Program-made: the position numbers and the translations under genes | The notes under the pieces: generated by a model | Databases searched by the model: none | The model's input: the letters and a program-made list of their open reading frames with translations, nothing else | Told to the model about the DNA's origin: nothing | Source: Roseomonas sp. E05 | Lineage (GTDB): Bacteria > Pseudomonadota > Alphaproteobacteria > Acetobacterales > Acetobacteraceae | Direction of reading: 5' to 3' | Assembly: GCF_030063475.1 (NCBI RefSeq) | Contig: NZ_JASIRT010000002.1 | Coordinates: 186,001-250,000, forward strand | Length of the DNA stretch: 64,000 nt | Shown: in pieces, positions 53,812 through 62,181 of the stretch | Layout: the number at the start of each line of letters is the position of its first letter | Numbering within the stretch: position 1 is the first letter of the stretch

Positions 53812-54210
53812 TCAGCGCCGGCGCCCGTCCAGGCTCAGGGCGCCCGGGCCGGCGAACACCAGATACAGGAAGATGAAGCAGAACAGGATGGCCGCGTCGC
53901 CGCCATTCAGGACGGGGAAGAAGCTGCGCGGCGCGTGCGCCATGAAATAGGCCACCGCCATCTGCCCCGCGAGCACGAAGGCGGCCGGCCGCGTGAACAG
54001 GCCCAGCACCAGTAGCAGTCCGCCGAAGAGTTCGAGAACCCCCGCCACCCAGGAGAGCGTGAAGGCGGCGGGCAGGCTGCCGCTCGCGGGCGGCGCCGGA
54101 AAGCCCAGCAGCTTTTGGGTGCCGTGCTCGATGAACAGCAGCGCGGCCATGATGCGCAGCGCGGCCAGTGCATAGGGCGCCAGGCGCTGCAAGGCGGAGG
54201 ATGTCGCCAA
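53812..54210 (-). CDS. DoxX-family membrane protein
   Basis: A 132-residue protein with four predicted TM helices and the family pattern ALRIMAALLFIEHGTQKLLGFP, AGVLELFGGLLLVLGLFTRPAAF and AVAYFMAHAPRSFFPVLNGGD. The start is TTG at 54210, supported by AAGGAGA eight bases upstream. DoxX-like proteins are linked to redox or thiol stress in some bacteria, but their biochemical role is unsettled. It is downstream of the ABC permease on the same strand. Confidence 0.88.
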   Translation of the reverse strand: MATSSALQRLAPYALAALRIMAALLFIEHGTQKLLGFPAPPASGSLPAAFTLSWVAGVLELFGGLLLVLGLFTRPAAFVLAGQMAVAYFMAHAPRSFFPVLNGGDAAILFCFIFLYLVFAGPGALSLDGRRR

Positions 54211-54301
54211 GGTTGTTCTCCTTCGGGTTGAAACATGGTCCCGCTCTCAGGCCGGCAGATGGCCTCGGGCGGCAAGGGGCAAAATAGGCTCCCCCCCCCC
54301 G

Positions 54302-56017
54302 TCAGGGGCGCCAGGGCAGAGTGCCGGCCGGCAGGCGCCGCCCGAGCAGCGTGGCCGCCGCCATCAGCCCCGCCACCAGCAGCAGAGAGAGGCAGGAGAC
54401 CGCCGCCGCCTGCGGGCTCTGGCCGCCGTCCTGCAGGTTGAACACCAGCACGCCGAGCGTCACCGTGCCGGGGCCGCGCAGCAGGCTGCTGACCGTCACC
54501 TCGTTCACCGCCAGCAGCATGACGAGGATCGCGCCTGCCGCCAGCGCAGGGGCGAGGGGCGGCAGGTGGATCACCACCAGGCGCAGCATCGGCCCCGCTC
54601 CCATGCCGCGCGCGGCGTGTTCCAGCGCCGGGTCCAGCCGCGCCGCCGCGGCGGCCACCGGCCGCAGGGCGAGGGCCTGGAAGCGGGCCAGGTAGGCGAA
54701 GAGGATCAGGCCCAGCGTGCCATAGACGGCGCCGCCGCCCGGCAGCCCGAGCACCAGCAGGATGACGGAGACGGCGGTGCAGGCGCCGGGCAGGGCATAG
54801 GGAAGGTCGGCCCCCATCGTCGCCCAGCGCACGGGGCGGTGGCGCAGGGCCAGCGCGACGGGCAGCGCCGCGAGGGCGAGCAGCAGGGCCGCGACGCCCG
54901 ACAGGAGAAGAGAGTTGCCGAGCGCCGCGAAGGTATGCGCGCCAGGGGCCAGGGTGGCGGCGAAGTGCCGCAGCGTGATGGTGGCCGGCGAGACCGGCAC
55001 GCCCATCGCCGGCACCAGCGCCGAGACCGTCAGCGCGGCGAGGGGCAGCGCCAGCACCAGCGCCAGATAGAGACCGAGCGGAACCAGGGCGGCACGGGCG
55101 AGGGGGCTGGCGGCGATCGGCTCGAAGGGCCGGCCCGCTGCCCAGCCGGAGCGCCGCGCCGCCACGAACTGCGTCAGCAGGCCGGGCAGGGCGAGCAGCG
55201 CCAGCAGCAGCGACAGCACCGCCACCTGCGACAGCGCCGCCGGTCCGGTGGCGGAGAGCCGCTGCCAGATCAGCACCGTCAGCAGGGTATAGCGGCCGGG
55301 AATGCCAAGCAGCGCGGCGATGCCGAAATTGCCCAGCGCCGCCACGAAGGCGAGGCCCGCCCCTGCCAGCACGCCCGGCAGCAGCAGCGGCCAGACCACT
55401 CGCCGCAGCGCCACGCCGGGGCTGGCGCCCATGCCGCGGGCGGCGGGCAGCAATTCGCCCGGCACCCGGCGCACCAGCGCGGCGATCGCCAGCAGCACCA
55501 GCGGCGCGCCCTGGATGCCGAGCAGCAGCATCATGCCGCCCGCGCCGTAGAACGGGTTGGTGGTGCCCAGCGGCGGGGCGAGGCCGAGCGCCAGCAGCAG
55601 CGGCGAGGAGGGGCCGCCCATCTGGATGAAGGCCAGCGCCAGGATCTGCGCCGGCACCAGCAGCGGCAGGATGCAGAGGAAGATCAGCCCGCGCCGCCAT
55701 GGGAGGTCGCGCAGCAGCAGCAGCCCGGCCTGGGCGGTGCCCAGCAGGGTGGCCAGCACTGCCGCACCGCCCGCCACCAGGAGGCTGCGCCCGGCGGCGC
55801 GCCAGACGCCCGCGTCTTCGAACAGCCGGGGCAGGGCCGGGCCGACGGCCTCGGCCAGCAGGCGCAGCGCCGGCGCCAAGCCGACCAGGCTCAGCCAGAC
55901 CAGTGCCAAGGTCGGGAAGACAGGCAGCCGCCAGCGCTGGCGCAGGGCGGCGCCGCGCAGCCGCAGGGGTTTCGACGTCGCCCGCGAGGGCGCCGCCGGA
56001 GGGTTACTGACCGACAA
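54302..56017 (-). CDS. Double-length ABC transporter permease, iron(III)/2-aminoethylphosphonate type
   Basis: A 571-residue permease with about 12 TM helices. It is two fused permease halves, as in FbpB/PhnV-like systems; each half has an EAA loop (PGELLPAARGMGASPGVALRRVVWP and PALEHAARGMGAGPMLRLVVIHLPP). The start is uncertain: TTG at 56017 overlaps the binding-protein stop, with no good ribosome-binding site. The upstream gene encodes the binding protein. No ATP-binding subunit occurs in this cluster, which is unusual. Confidence 0.87.
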   Translation of the reverse strand: MSVSNPPAAPSRATSKPLRLRGAALRQRWRLPVFPTLALVWLSLVGLAPALRLLAEAVGPALPRLFEDAGVWRAAGRSLLVAGGAAVLATLLGTAQAGLLLLRDLPWRRGLIFLCILPLLVPAQILALAFIQMGGPSSPLLLALGLAPPLGTTNPFYGAGGMMLLLGIQGAPLVLLAIAALVRRVPGELLPAARGMGASPGVALRRVVWPLLLPGVLAGAGLAFVAALGNFGIAALLGIPGRYTLLTVLIWQRLSATGPAALSQVAVLSLLLALLALPGLLTQFVAARRSGWAAGRPFEPIAASPLARAALVPLGLYLALVLALPLAALTVSALVPAMGVPVSPATITLRHFAATLAPGAHTFAALGNSLLLSGVAALLLALAALPVALALRHRPVRWATMGADLPYALPGACTAVSVILLVLGLPGGGAVYGTLGLILFAYLARFQALALRPVAAAAARLDPALEHAARGMGAGPMLRLVVIHLPPLAPALAAGAILVMLLAVNEVTVSSLLRGPGTVTLGVLVFNLQDGGQSPQAAAVSCLSLLLVAGLMAAATLLGRRLPAGTLPWRP

Positions 56018-57008
56018 TCTGGTTGAAGCGGCGCAGATCCTGCTCCCGGTTCTCCACCGCCTGATGAGCGTCGAAGGGCAGCAGCTTGATGGTCTTGGGG
56101 TCGGGGAAGCCCTCCGGCGGCGCCACATTGGGATCCGCCGGCAGGAAGCCCTGGCTGGAGGCCAGTTCCTGACCCTCCTTGGAGAGCAGGAAGGAGATGA
56201 AGGCGGCCGCCGCCTCCGGGTTCTTGCTGGACTTCAGGATCGCCGCCGGTTCGGTAATGGCGCTGACGCCCTCCTCCGGGAAGATGAAACGCACCGGGGC
56301 GCCCTTCGCCGCCTCGCGGATCGGCATGTAGTCCACCACCATGCCGAAGGCGCGCTCGCCGCCGGCCACCGCCTGCATCACCGCGCCATTGCCGCCGCGC
56401 GGCTGCAGCCCGGCCTTGGCCAGCTTCTCCCAGTAGTCCCAGCCGAGCCCGGGCGCCTGCGCCACCGCCTGGACATGGATCGCCGCCGCGCCGGAGACGC
56501 TGGGCGAAGGCATGGCGGTCATGTTCCGTGCCTCGGGGCGAAGCAGGTCGGCCCAGCTCTTCGGGGTGAAGGGGGCGCGGGTGTTCATCACGATGCCGGT
56601 GGTCAGCAGCTTGGTGCCGAAATAGGTGCGGCCGGCGTCATGCACGGCGGCGGGCGTGTTGCCCGTCTGCACCTCCGGGCTCGGCCGCAGCAGGCCCTCC
56701 TGCTTCAGCCCCTCGAAGGTCAGGCTGTCGGCCAGCAGCAGCACGTCGGCCTTCGGTGCGCCAGCGGCGATCTCGGCCCGCAGGCGCGGCATGATCTGGT
56801 TGGTGCCGCCGCGGACCCACTCGACCTTCACCTGCGGATAGCGCTTCTGGAACAGCTCCACGGTGCGCGCGGCATCCGGCTCAAGCTGGCTGGTGTAGAG
56901 CACCAGCGAGCCGGAAGGCTCCGCCTGGGCCGTGGTGGCGGCCAGGGGCAGGAAGGGGGTCGCCAGGACCGAGAGGCCCAGCAGCAGAAAGCTCGAACGC
57001 CGCATCAT
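56004..57008 (-). CDS. ABC substrate-binding protein, iron(III)/2-aminoethylphosphonate family
   Basis: A 334-residue periplasmic receptor. The signal peptide (MMRRSSFLLLGLSVLATPFLPLAATTAQA) precedes SLVLYTSQLEPDAARTVELFQKRYP and VEWVRGGTNQIMPRLRAEI, typical of the AfuA/PhnS type. Iron-binding FbpA proteins use a pair of C-terminal tyrosines; only DYWEKL and DYMPIR tyrosines are evident, so phosphonate or another anion is at least as likely as iron. The upstream Pho-box-like repeat also points to a phosphorus compound. AAGGA lies six bases before the ATG at 57008. Confidence 0.88.
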   Translation of the reverse strand: MMRRSSFLLLGLSVLATPFLPLAATTAQAEPSGSLVLYTSQLEPDAARTVELFQKRYPQVKVEWVRGGTNQIMPRLRAEIAAGAPKADVLLLADSLTFEGLKQEGLLRPSPEVQTGNTPAAVHDAGRTYFGTKLLTTGIVMNTRAPFTPKSWADLLRPEARNMTAMPSPSVSGAAAIHVQAVAQAPGLGWDYWEKLAKAGLQPRGGNGAVMQAVAGGERAFGMVVDYMPIREAAKGAPVRFIFPEEGVSAITEPAAILKSSKNPEAAAAFISFLLSKEGQELASSQGFLPADPNVAPPEGFPDPKTIKLLPFDAHQAVENREQDLRRFNQIVGQ

Positions 57009-57077
57009 GTCGTGTCCTTACCCGGGAAGGCGGCGTTCCACCTAGCCGTCCCGGCGTGGTTCGGGCAGGGGGGACTG

Positions 57078-57095
57078 ATGAAGTTTCGATGAAGG
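57078..57095 (-). promoter_or_regulatory. Pho-box-like repeat upstream of the ABC binding protein
   Basis: The minus-strand sequence is CCTTCAT (57095-57089), CGAA, ACTTCAT (57084-57078). It matches the pstS box, CTGTCAT-CGAA-GCTTCAC, at 14 of 18 positions, including the spacer. It lies about 70 bp upstream of the start codon. This links the transporter to the phosphate regulon, as an inference. Confidence 0.5.
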
Positions 57096-57221
57096 GCCCT
57101 CCGGAGCGCCCCGTTTACAGCCGCGGGGGCGGCTCGTAAGAGCGAAGGTGAGGGCGCGGCCTCGCCTGCCCAAGGCGGCAGCCGGTGCGCCCGAGGGAAC
57201 GGAACCGAGGGAAGCCCGATC

Positions 57222-58010
57222 ATGAGCGACGCCGACGACATCCTCTTCGAGACGCTGGAGGGCGGGATTGCCCGCGTCACCTTCAACCGGCCCCAGGCGC
57301 GCAACGCCTTCACCTTCGCCATGTACGAGCGGCTGGGCGCCTTCTGCGAGGAGGTCGCGGAGGACAAGTCGGTCCGCGCCATCATCCTGACCGGCGCGGG
57401 CGACAAGGCCTTCGCCGCCGGCACCGACATCAACCAGTTCCGCGCCTTCAAGACGCCCGAGGACGCGATCCAGTACGAGGAGCGGATCGGCCGCATCGTC
57501 ACCAAGCTGGAGTCCTGCCCGAAGCCGATCATCGCCGCCATCAACGGGGCCTGCACCGGCGGCGGCGGGGCCATCGCAGCCTCCTGCGACATCCGGGTCG
57601 GCGCGGCGAATGCCCGATTCGGCTTCCCGATCGCCCGGACGCTCGGCAACATTCTCTCCATGGGGGCCTTCTCGCGGCTGGTGGCGCTGGTCGGCCCCTC
57701 CCGCGTCAAGGAGATGATCTTCACCGCCCGCCTCTATGACGCGGAGGAGGCGAAGTCGATGGGCCTGCTGCACGAGGTGGTGCCGGAGGGCGGCGACCTG
57801 CAGGCGCGCGCCCTGGAGCTGGCCCGCACCATCGCCAACAATGCCCCGCTGACGCTGCGCGCCACCAAGGAGGCGATCGCCCGGCTGCGGCCGCAGATCA
57901 GCTCCGAGGAGGGCCGCGACCTGGTGCTGATGTGCTACATGAGCCAGGACTTCCGCGAAGGCATGGACGCCTTCCTGAACAAGCGCACCCCGGTCTGGAA
58001 AGGCGAATGA
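57222..58010 (+). CDS. Enoyl-CoA hydratase/isomerase family protein
   Basis: A 262-residue crotonase-fold protein. FNRPQARNAFTFAMYERL, the oxyanion-hole segment FAAGTDINQF and NGACTGGGGAIAASCDIRVGAANARFGFPIARTLGN are clear. The usual catalytic Glu after the second oxyanion hole (GxPE in hydratases) is Ile here (GFPIARTLG), so this may be a hydrolase, isomerase or other crotonase-type enzyme instead of a true enoyl-CoA hydratase. It stands alone, followed by a hairpin. Confidence 0.88.
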   Translation: MSDADDILFETLEGGIARVTFNRPQARNAFTFAMYERLGAFCEEVAEDKSVRAIILTGAGDKAFAAGTDINQFRAFKTPEDAIQYEERIGRIVTKLESCPKPIIAAINGACTGGGGAIAASCDIRVGAANARFGFPIARTLGNILSMGAFSRLVALVGPSRVKEMIFTARLYDAEEAKSMGLLHEVVPEGGDLQARALELARTIANNAPLTLRATKEAIARLRPQISSEEGRDLVLMCYMSQDFREGMDAFLNKRTPVWKGE

Positions 58011-58017
58011 CCCGCGG

Positions 58018-58037
58018 CGGGGGAGGGTTCTCCCCCG
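58018..58037 (+). terminator. Terminator-like hairpin after enoyl-CoA hydratase-like gene
   Basis: Stem CGGGGGAG (58018-58025), loop GGTT, stem CTCCCCCG (58030-58037). The stem is identical to that at 25645, but no T tract follows. Confidence 0.5.
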
Positions 58038-58119
58038 GGCGCCCCATGTCCATCTGAAGCATTCAGCTACCGGAGGCCGGCCGCCCTGGCCGGCTTCCCC
58101 AGAGAAGGCCGTCTCCCCG

Positions 58120-61100
58120 ATGATCCCCCGCCTTGCCGCCTTGCCCGCTCCGGCCGCGCCCGCCCTGGCCTTCCTGGACGAGCTGCGGCTGCGCGGCTTC
58201 GCCGGCGAAATCTCCGCCCGCTTCGACGACCGCACCGTCATGGCGACGGACAACTCCATCTATCAGCGCCAGCCGCAGGCCGTGGTCTTCCCGCGCGATG
58301 CGGAGGATCTGGTGCGGATCGCGAAGGTCTCGGCCGATCCCCGCTTCGCCGGCGTGCATTTCGCCCCGCGCGGCGGCGGCACCGGCACCAACGGCCAATC
58401 GCTGACCGACGGCATCGTGGTGGATGTCTCCCGCCACATGAACCGCATCCTGGAGATCAACCAGGAGGAGGGCTGGGTGCGGGTCGAGCCCGGCCTGGTG
58501 AAGGACGCGCTGAACGCGGCGCTGAAGCCGCTCGGCCTGTTCTTCGCCCCCGAATGCTCCACCAGCAACCGGGCGACGCTCGGCGGCATGATCAGCACCG
58601 ATGCCTGCGGCCAGGGCTCCTGCCTCTACGGCAAGACGCGCGACCACGTGCTGGCGCTGAAGGTCGTGCTGCTGGACGGCACGGTGTGGGATTCCGCGCC
58701 GCTGGACGAGGCGGCGCTGACCACCGTCGCCCGCCGGCAGGACATGGTGGGCGCCATCCACCGCGTCGCCGACGGCATCGCGCGCGAGCAGGCGCAGCTC
58801 ATCGCCGACCGCTTCCCGCCGCTGAACCGCTGCCTGACCGGCTACGACCTCGCCCATCTGCGCGACGACCAGGGGCGATTCAACCTGAACGCGGTGCTCT
58901 GCGGCTCCGAGGGCACGCTGGCGATGATCGCCGAGGCGAAGATCCGCGTGCTGCCCATCCCGAAGCGCAGCGCGCTGATCAACCTGCGCTACGACAGCTT
59001 CGACGCCGCCCTGCGTGACGCCCGCACGCTGATGGCGCTCGGCGCCGCATCGGTGGAGACGGTGGATAGCAAGGTGCTCGGCCTGGCGCGTGACGACATC
59101 GTCTGGGAGGGCATCAAGGAGTTCTTCCCCGACGATCCGGAAGGTGCGGCCGCCGGCATCAACCTGATCGAGTTCGTCGGCGACACCGAGGCGGAGGTGC
59201 GCGCCAGGCTCGACCCGGTGGAGGACCTGCTGAAGGCCGAAGGCCGCGCCGCCGGCCGGCGCGGCTACACCGTCGCCTGGGACGCGGCGGGCGAGCGCAT
59301 CCAGGGCATGCGCAAGCGCGGCGTCGGGCTGCTCGGCAACATGCAGGGCGAGAAGCGGCCGATCCCCTTCGTCGAGGACACCGCCGTGCCGCCGGAGAAC
59401 CTGGCGGACTATATCGCCGAGTTCCGCGCGGCGCTGGACCGGCGCGGCCTGGAATACGGCATGTTCGGCCATGTGGATGCCGGCGTGCTGCATGTGCGCC
59501 CGGCCATCGACATGAAGGCCGAGGGCGCCGAGCGGATGATCCGCGAGGTTTCCGACGAGGTCTTCGCCCTGACCCGCAAGTATGGCGGCCTGCTCTGGGG
59601 CGAGCATGGCAAGGGCGTGCGCTCGGAATACGTGCCGGAGGTCTTCGGTCCGCTCTATCCCAGCCTGCAGGCCCTGAAGGCGGCCTTCGACCCGCGCAAC
59701 CAGCTCAACCCCGGCAAGATCGCGGCGCCGGATGGCGAGGCGCTGCTGGCCATCGACAAGGTGCCGATGCGCGGCCAGCTCGACCGCACCATTCCGCAGC
59801 CGGTGCGCGCCGCCTATGACGAGGCGCTGCACTGCAACGGCAACGGCGCCTGCTTCAACTGGGACCCGCTGGACGCGATGTGCCCCTCCTTCAAGGCGAT
59901 GGGCGACCGGCGCCACTCGCCGAAGGGCCGCGCCAGCCTGTTCCGCGAATGGCTGCGGCAGCTCTCGGACGCGGGCGTGGACCCGGCCGCCGAGGCCGAG
60001 CGGCTGCGCGCCGGCACCGGTGCGGGCGGCTTCTGGTCCCGCCTGCGCAACACGCTGGCGCGGAACAAGGGCGAGGTGGACTTCTCCAACGAGGTGAAGG
60101 ACGCCATGGATGGCTGCCTCGCCTGCAAGTCCTGCTCCGGCCAGTGCCCGATCAAGGTGGACGTACCGAGCTTCCGCGCGAAGTTCCTGGAACTCTACTA
60201 CGGCCGCTACCTGCGCCCGCCGAAGGACCATGCGGTGGGCAGCCTGGAATGGATGCTGCCGCTCGGCGCGCGGATGCCGGGCCTCGCCAATGCGCTGCTC
60301 GGCAGCGCCGTGGGGCGCTGGATGACGGCGAAGGTGGGTCTGGTGGATGCGCCGCTGCTCAGCGGCATCGATCTGCCGCGGGAGGCTGCCGCGCGTGGCG
60401 TCGCGCTCGCCACACGGGAGGCATTGGCCGGGGTGCCGGAGGGCGAGCGCGAGCGGCATGTCGTCATCGTGCAGGATGCCTTCACCACCCATTTCGAGAC
60501 GGGTCTGGTGCTGGACTTCGCCGAGGCGCTGCAGCGCATGGGCTTCACGCCCTGGCTGGCGCCCTTCCGCCCGAACGGCAAGCCGCTGCACGTGCATGGC
60601 TTTCTCGGCGCCTTCCGCCGGCAGGCGCAGGCGAACACCGACATGCTTCGCGAACTGGCGCAGAGCGGCGTGGCGCTGATCGGCATCGACCCCTCGATGA
60701 CGCTGACCTATCGCGGCGAGTATCCGGGCATGGTGCGCAACGTTCCGCGCGTGCTGCTGCCGCAGGAGTTCCTTGCGAAGCGCCTCGCTTTGTTGCCGCA
60801 GCTGCCGGCGGGGGAGGGCTTCGCGCTGCTGCCGCATTGCACCGAGCGCACCAATGCCGCCGGTTCCGTCAAGGAGTGGCAGGCGGTCTTCGCCCGGCTT
60901 GGAGCACCGCTGAAGGTGCTGGCCTCGGGCTGCTGTGGCATGTCCGGCACCTATGGGCACGAGGCGGAGCACCAGGAGGTCTCCCGCCGGCTCTATGAGC
61001 TGGGCTGGCAGCAGCATGTGGCGGCGGAAGGCGAGCGCCTGCTCGTCACCGGCTATTCCTGCCGTAGTCAGGTGAAGCGCTTCGAGGGCGTATCGCTGAA

Positions 61101-61182
61101 GCACCCGATTCAGGCCTTGCTGCTGCGCCTGCGCGAAGCGCCCACTGTGGTTGAGCCGGCACCGCAGCAGGTGGCGGCGTAA
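58120..61182 (+). CDS. Large FAD-binding and Fe-S-binding dehydrogenase (YdiJ-like, D-2-hydroxyacid dehydrogenase)
   Basis: A 1020-residue fusion. The N-terminal FAD-binding domain (about 1-480) has VFPRDAEDLVRIAKVSAD, FAPRGGGTGTNGQSLTDGIVVD and GGMISTDACGQGSCLYGKTRDH. Ferredoxin-like cysteine motifs follow (CNGNGACFNWDPLDAMCPSF and CLACKSCSGQCPIKVDVPS). The C-terminal CCG domains contain LLPHCTERTNA and LASGCCGMSGTYGHEA. E. coli YdiJ, of matching length and order, acts on D-2-hydroxyglutarate and feeds electrons to the respiratory chain; that role is likely here. The ATG at 58120 begins the homologous region. Confidence 0.93.
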   Translation: MIPRLAALPAPAAPALAFLDELRLRGFAGEISARFDDRTVMATDNSIYQRQPQAVVFPRDAEDLVRIAKVSADPRFAGVHFAPRGGGTGTNGQSLTDGIVVDVSRHMNRILEINQEEGWVRVEPGLVKDALNAALKPLGLFFAPECSTSNRATLGGMISTDACGQGSCLYGKTRDHVLALKVVLLDGTVWDSAPLDEAALTTVARRQDMVGAIHRVADGIAREQAQLIADRFPPLNRCLTGYDLAHLRDDQGRFNLNAVLCGSEGTLAMIAEAKIRVLPIPKRSALINLRYDSFDAALRDARTLMALGAASVETVDSKVLGLARDDIVWEGIKEFFPDDPEGAAAGINLIEFVGDTEAEVRARLDPVEDLLKAEGRAAGRRGYTVAWDAAGERIQGMRKRGVGLLGNMQGEKRPIPFVEDTAVPPENLADYIAEFRAALDRRGLEYGMFGHVDAGVLHVRPAIDMKAEGAERMIREVSDEVFALTRKYGGLLWGEHGKGVRSEYVPEVFGPLYPSLQALKAAFDPRNQLNPGKIAAPDGEALLAIDKVPMRGQLDRTIPQPVRAAYDEALHCNGNGACFNWDPLDAMCPSFKAMGDRRHSPKGRASLFREWLRQLSDAGVDPAAEAERLRAGTGAGGFWSRLRNTLARNKGEVDFSNEVKDAMDGCLACKSCSGQCPIKVDVPSFRAKFLELYYGRYLRPPKDHAVGSLEWMLPLGARMPGLANALLGSAVGRWMTAKVGLVDAPLLSGIDLPREAAARGVALATREALAGVPEGERERHVVIVQDAFTTHFETGLVLDFAEALQRMGFTPWLAPFRPNGKPLHVHGFLGAFRRQAQANTDMLRELAQSGVALIGIDPSMTLTYRGEYPGMVRNVPRVLLPQEFLAKRLALLPQLPAGEGFALLPHCTERTNAAGSVKEWQAVFARLGAPLKVLASGCCGMSGTYGHEAEHQEVSRRLYELGWQQHVAAEGERLLVTGYSCRSQVKRFEGVSLKHPIQALLLRLREAPTVVEPAPQQVAA

Positions 61183-61206
61183 AACTCGAAGGAAAAAGAA
61201 GGGGGC

Positions 61207-61228
61207 CTGGGGGAATTCATTCCCCCAG
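61207..61228. terminator. Hairpin between convergent dehydrogenase and LysR genes
   Basis: A 9-bp stem CTGGGGGAA (61207-61215) with TTCCCCCAG (61220-61228) and a 4-nt loop. The LysR stop codon falls in the loop region, so the structure serves both genes. Confidence 0.6.
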
Positions 61229-62083
61229 ACTTCCCTGTTCCAGGAATGCCCGCACCAGCCGCGCGCGGGCCGCATTGCGCGTCCAGAGCAACCCGAGGCG
61301 CCGGGGCGGGAAGGGGCGGGGCAGGCTGTGCTTCGCAAGCGCCAGCCCCGCCGGCCAGGGTGGCGCCCAGTCCGGCACCAGCGAGACGCCCAGACCGCGA
61401 TCCACCATGACGGCGATGGCATCCAGCGCATCGAGTTCGAAGCGGTCGCGCGGGCGGATGCGCGCCTCGCGCAGGTAGCGGTCGGCGAGGCGGCCGCCCC
61501 ACTGGTTGCGGTCGTAGCGGATGAAGGGTTCGCTGCTGAGCAGCGCGTGCGGGTCGGTCTGCCGCAGGGCGGCGGGAGCCAGCACGACCAGCGGCTCCTC
61601 GCGCAGCAGGCGCCATTCGCAGCTTTTCGGCAGGGCGAATTCCGGCTGCACGATCAGCGCCGCGTCCAGCTCGCCCAGCAGCACGCGGCGGTAAAGCTCC
61701 GTGGAGATGCCGGGGGAAATATGCATCTCCAGTTGCGGATAGCGCGTGGCCATGCGGGCCAGCATGGCGGGAAGCAGGCCGGTCAGGGCGGTGGCGATGG
61801 CGCCGAGGCGCAGCTCGCCGGCCAGGCCGCCGCCGGCGGCGCTGTCGCGCAGGTCGCGCACCTCCCGCAGCAGGATGCGGGCGCGCTCCAGGATGGCGAG
61901 GCCCGCCTCGGAGGCAGCGACGCTGCGGCCGGCGCGCAGCAGCAGCGGCGCCTCCAGCTCGGCCTCCAGCGCGCGGATGCGCTGGGCCAGGGCGGCGGGC
62001 GTCAGGTGCAGGCGGCGGGCCGCGGCGGCGATCGAACCTTCCTCGACCACGGCCACGAAGCTCTCCAGGAAGCGCGTGTCCAT
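61217..62083 (-). CDS. LysR-family transcriptional regulator
   Basis: A 288-residue regulator with an N-terminal winged helix (MDTRFLESFVAVVEEGSIAAAARRLHLTPAALAQRIRALEAELEAPLLLRAGRSV) and a periplasmic-binding-protein-like effector domain (LRLGAIATALTGLLPAMLARM onward). It is divergent from the SDR/RraA/Bug operon, so it most likely controls that operon in response to a pathway carboxylate. The intergenic region holds a T-N11-A type inverted repeat. Confidence 0.94.
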   Translation of the reverse strand: MDTRFLESFVAVVEEGSIAAAARRLHLTPAALAQRIRALEAELEAPLLLRAGRSVAASEAGLAILERARILLREVRDLRDSAAGGGLAGELRLGAIATALTGLLPAMLARMATRYPQLEMHISPGISTELYRRVLLGELDAALIVQPEFALPKSCEWRLLREEPLVVLAPAALRQTDPHALLSSEPFIRYDRNQWGGRLADRYLREARIRPRDRFELDALDAIAVMVDRGLGVSLVPDWAPPWPAGLALAKHSLPRPFPPRRLGLLWTRNAARARLVRAFLEQGSLGE

Positions 62084-62100
62084 CGGAAAGGAAAACTATC

Positions 62101-62115
62101 TTCCGAAAGCGGGAA
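62101..62115. promoter_or_regulatory. Candidate LysR operator (TTCC-N7-GGAA)
   Basis: The inverted repeat TTCC-GAAAGCG-GGAA spans 62101-62115 and contains a T-N11-A core (62102-62114). It lies between the divergent LysR and SDR genes, 18 bp from the LysR start codon. Confidence 0.4.
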
Positions 62116-62181
62116 AGGAAGGGTTTTTCTTTGCCCTCGCCCTGTCCAGACTGGCCGCTGAACCGACTTGGGAGAATGGCC

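Noticed and set aside
58063-61431. A very long minus-strand open frame (over 1100 codons) opposite the YdiJ-like gene
   Set aside because: It mirrors the codon bias of the plus-strand gene, is His/Arg/Gln-rich with no domain motif, and the plus strand has complete FAD and Fe-S signatures. Similar shadows at 12161-15319, 15112-17229 and 3506-4900 on the plus strand were dismissed for the same reason.
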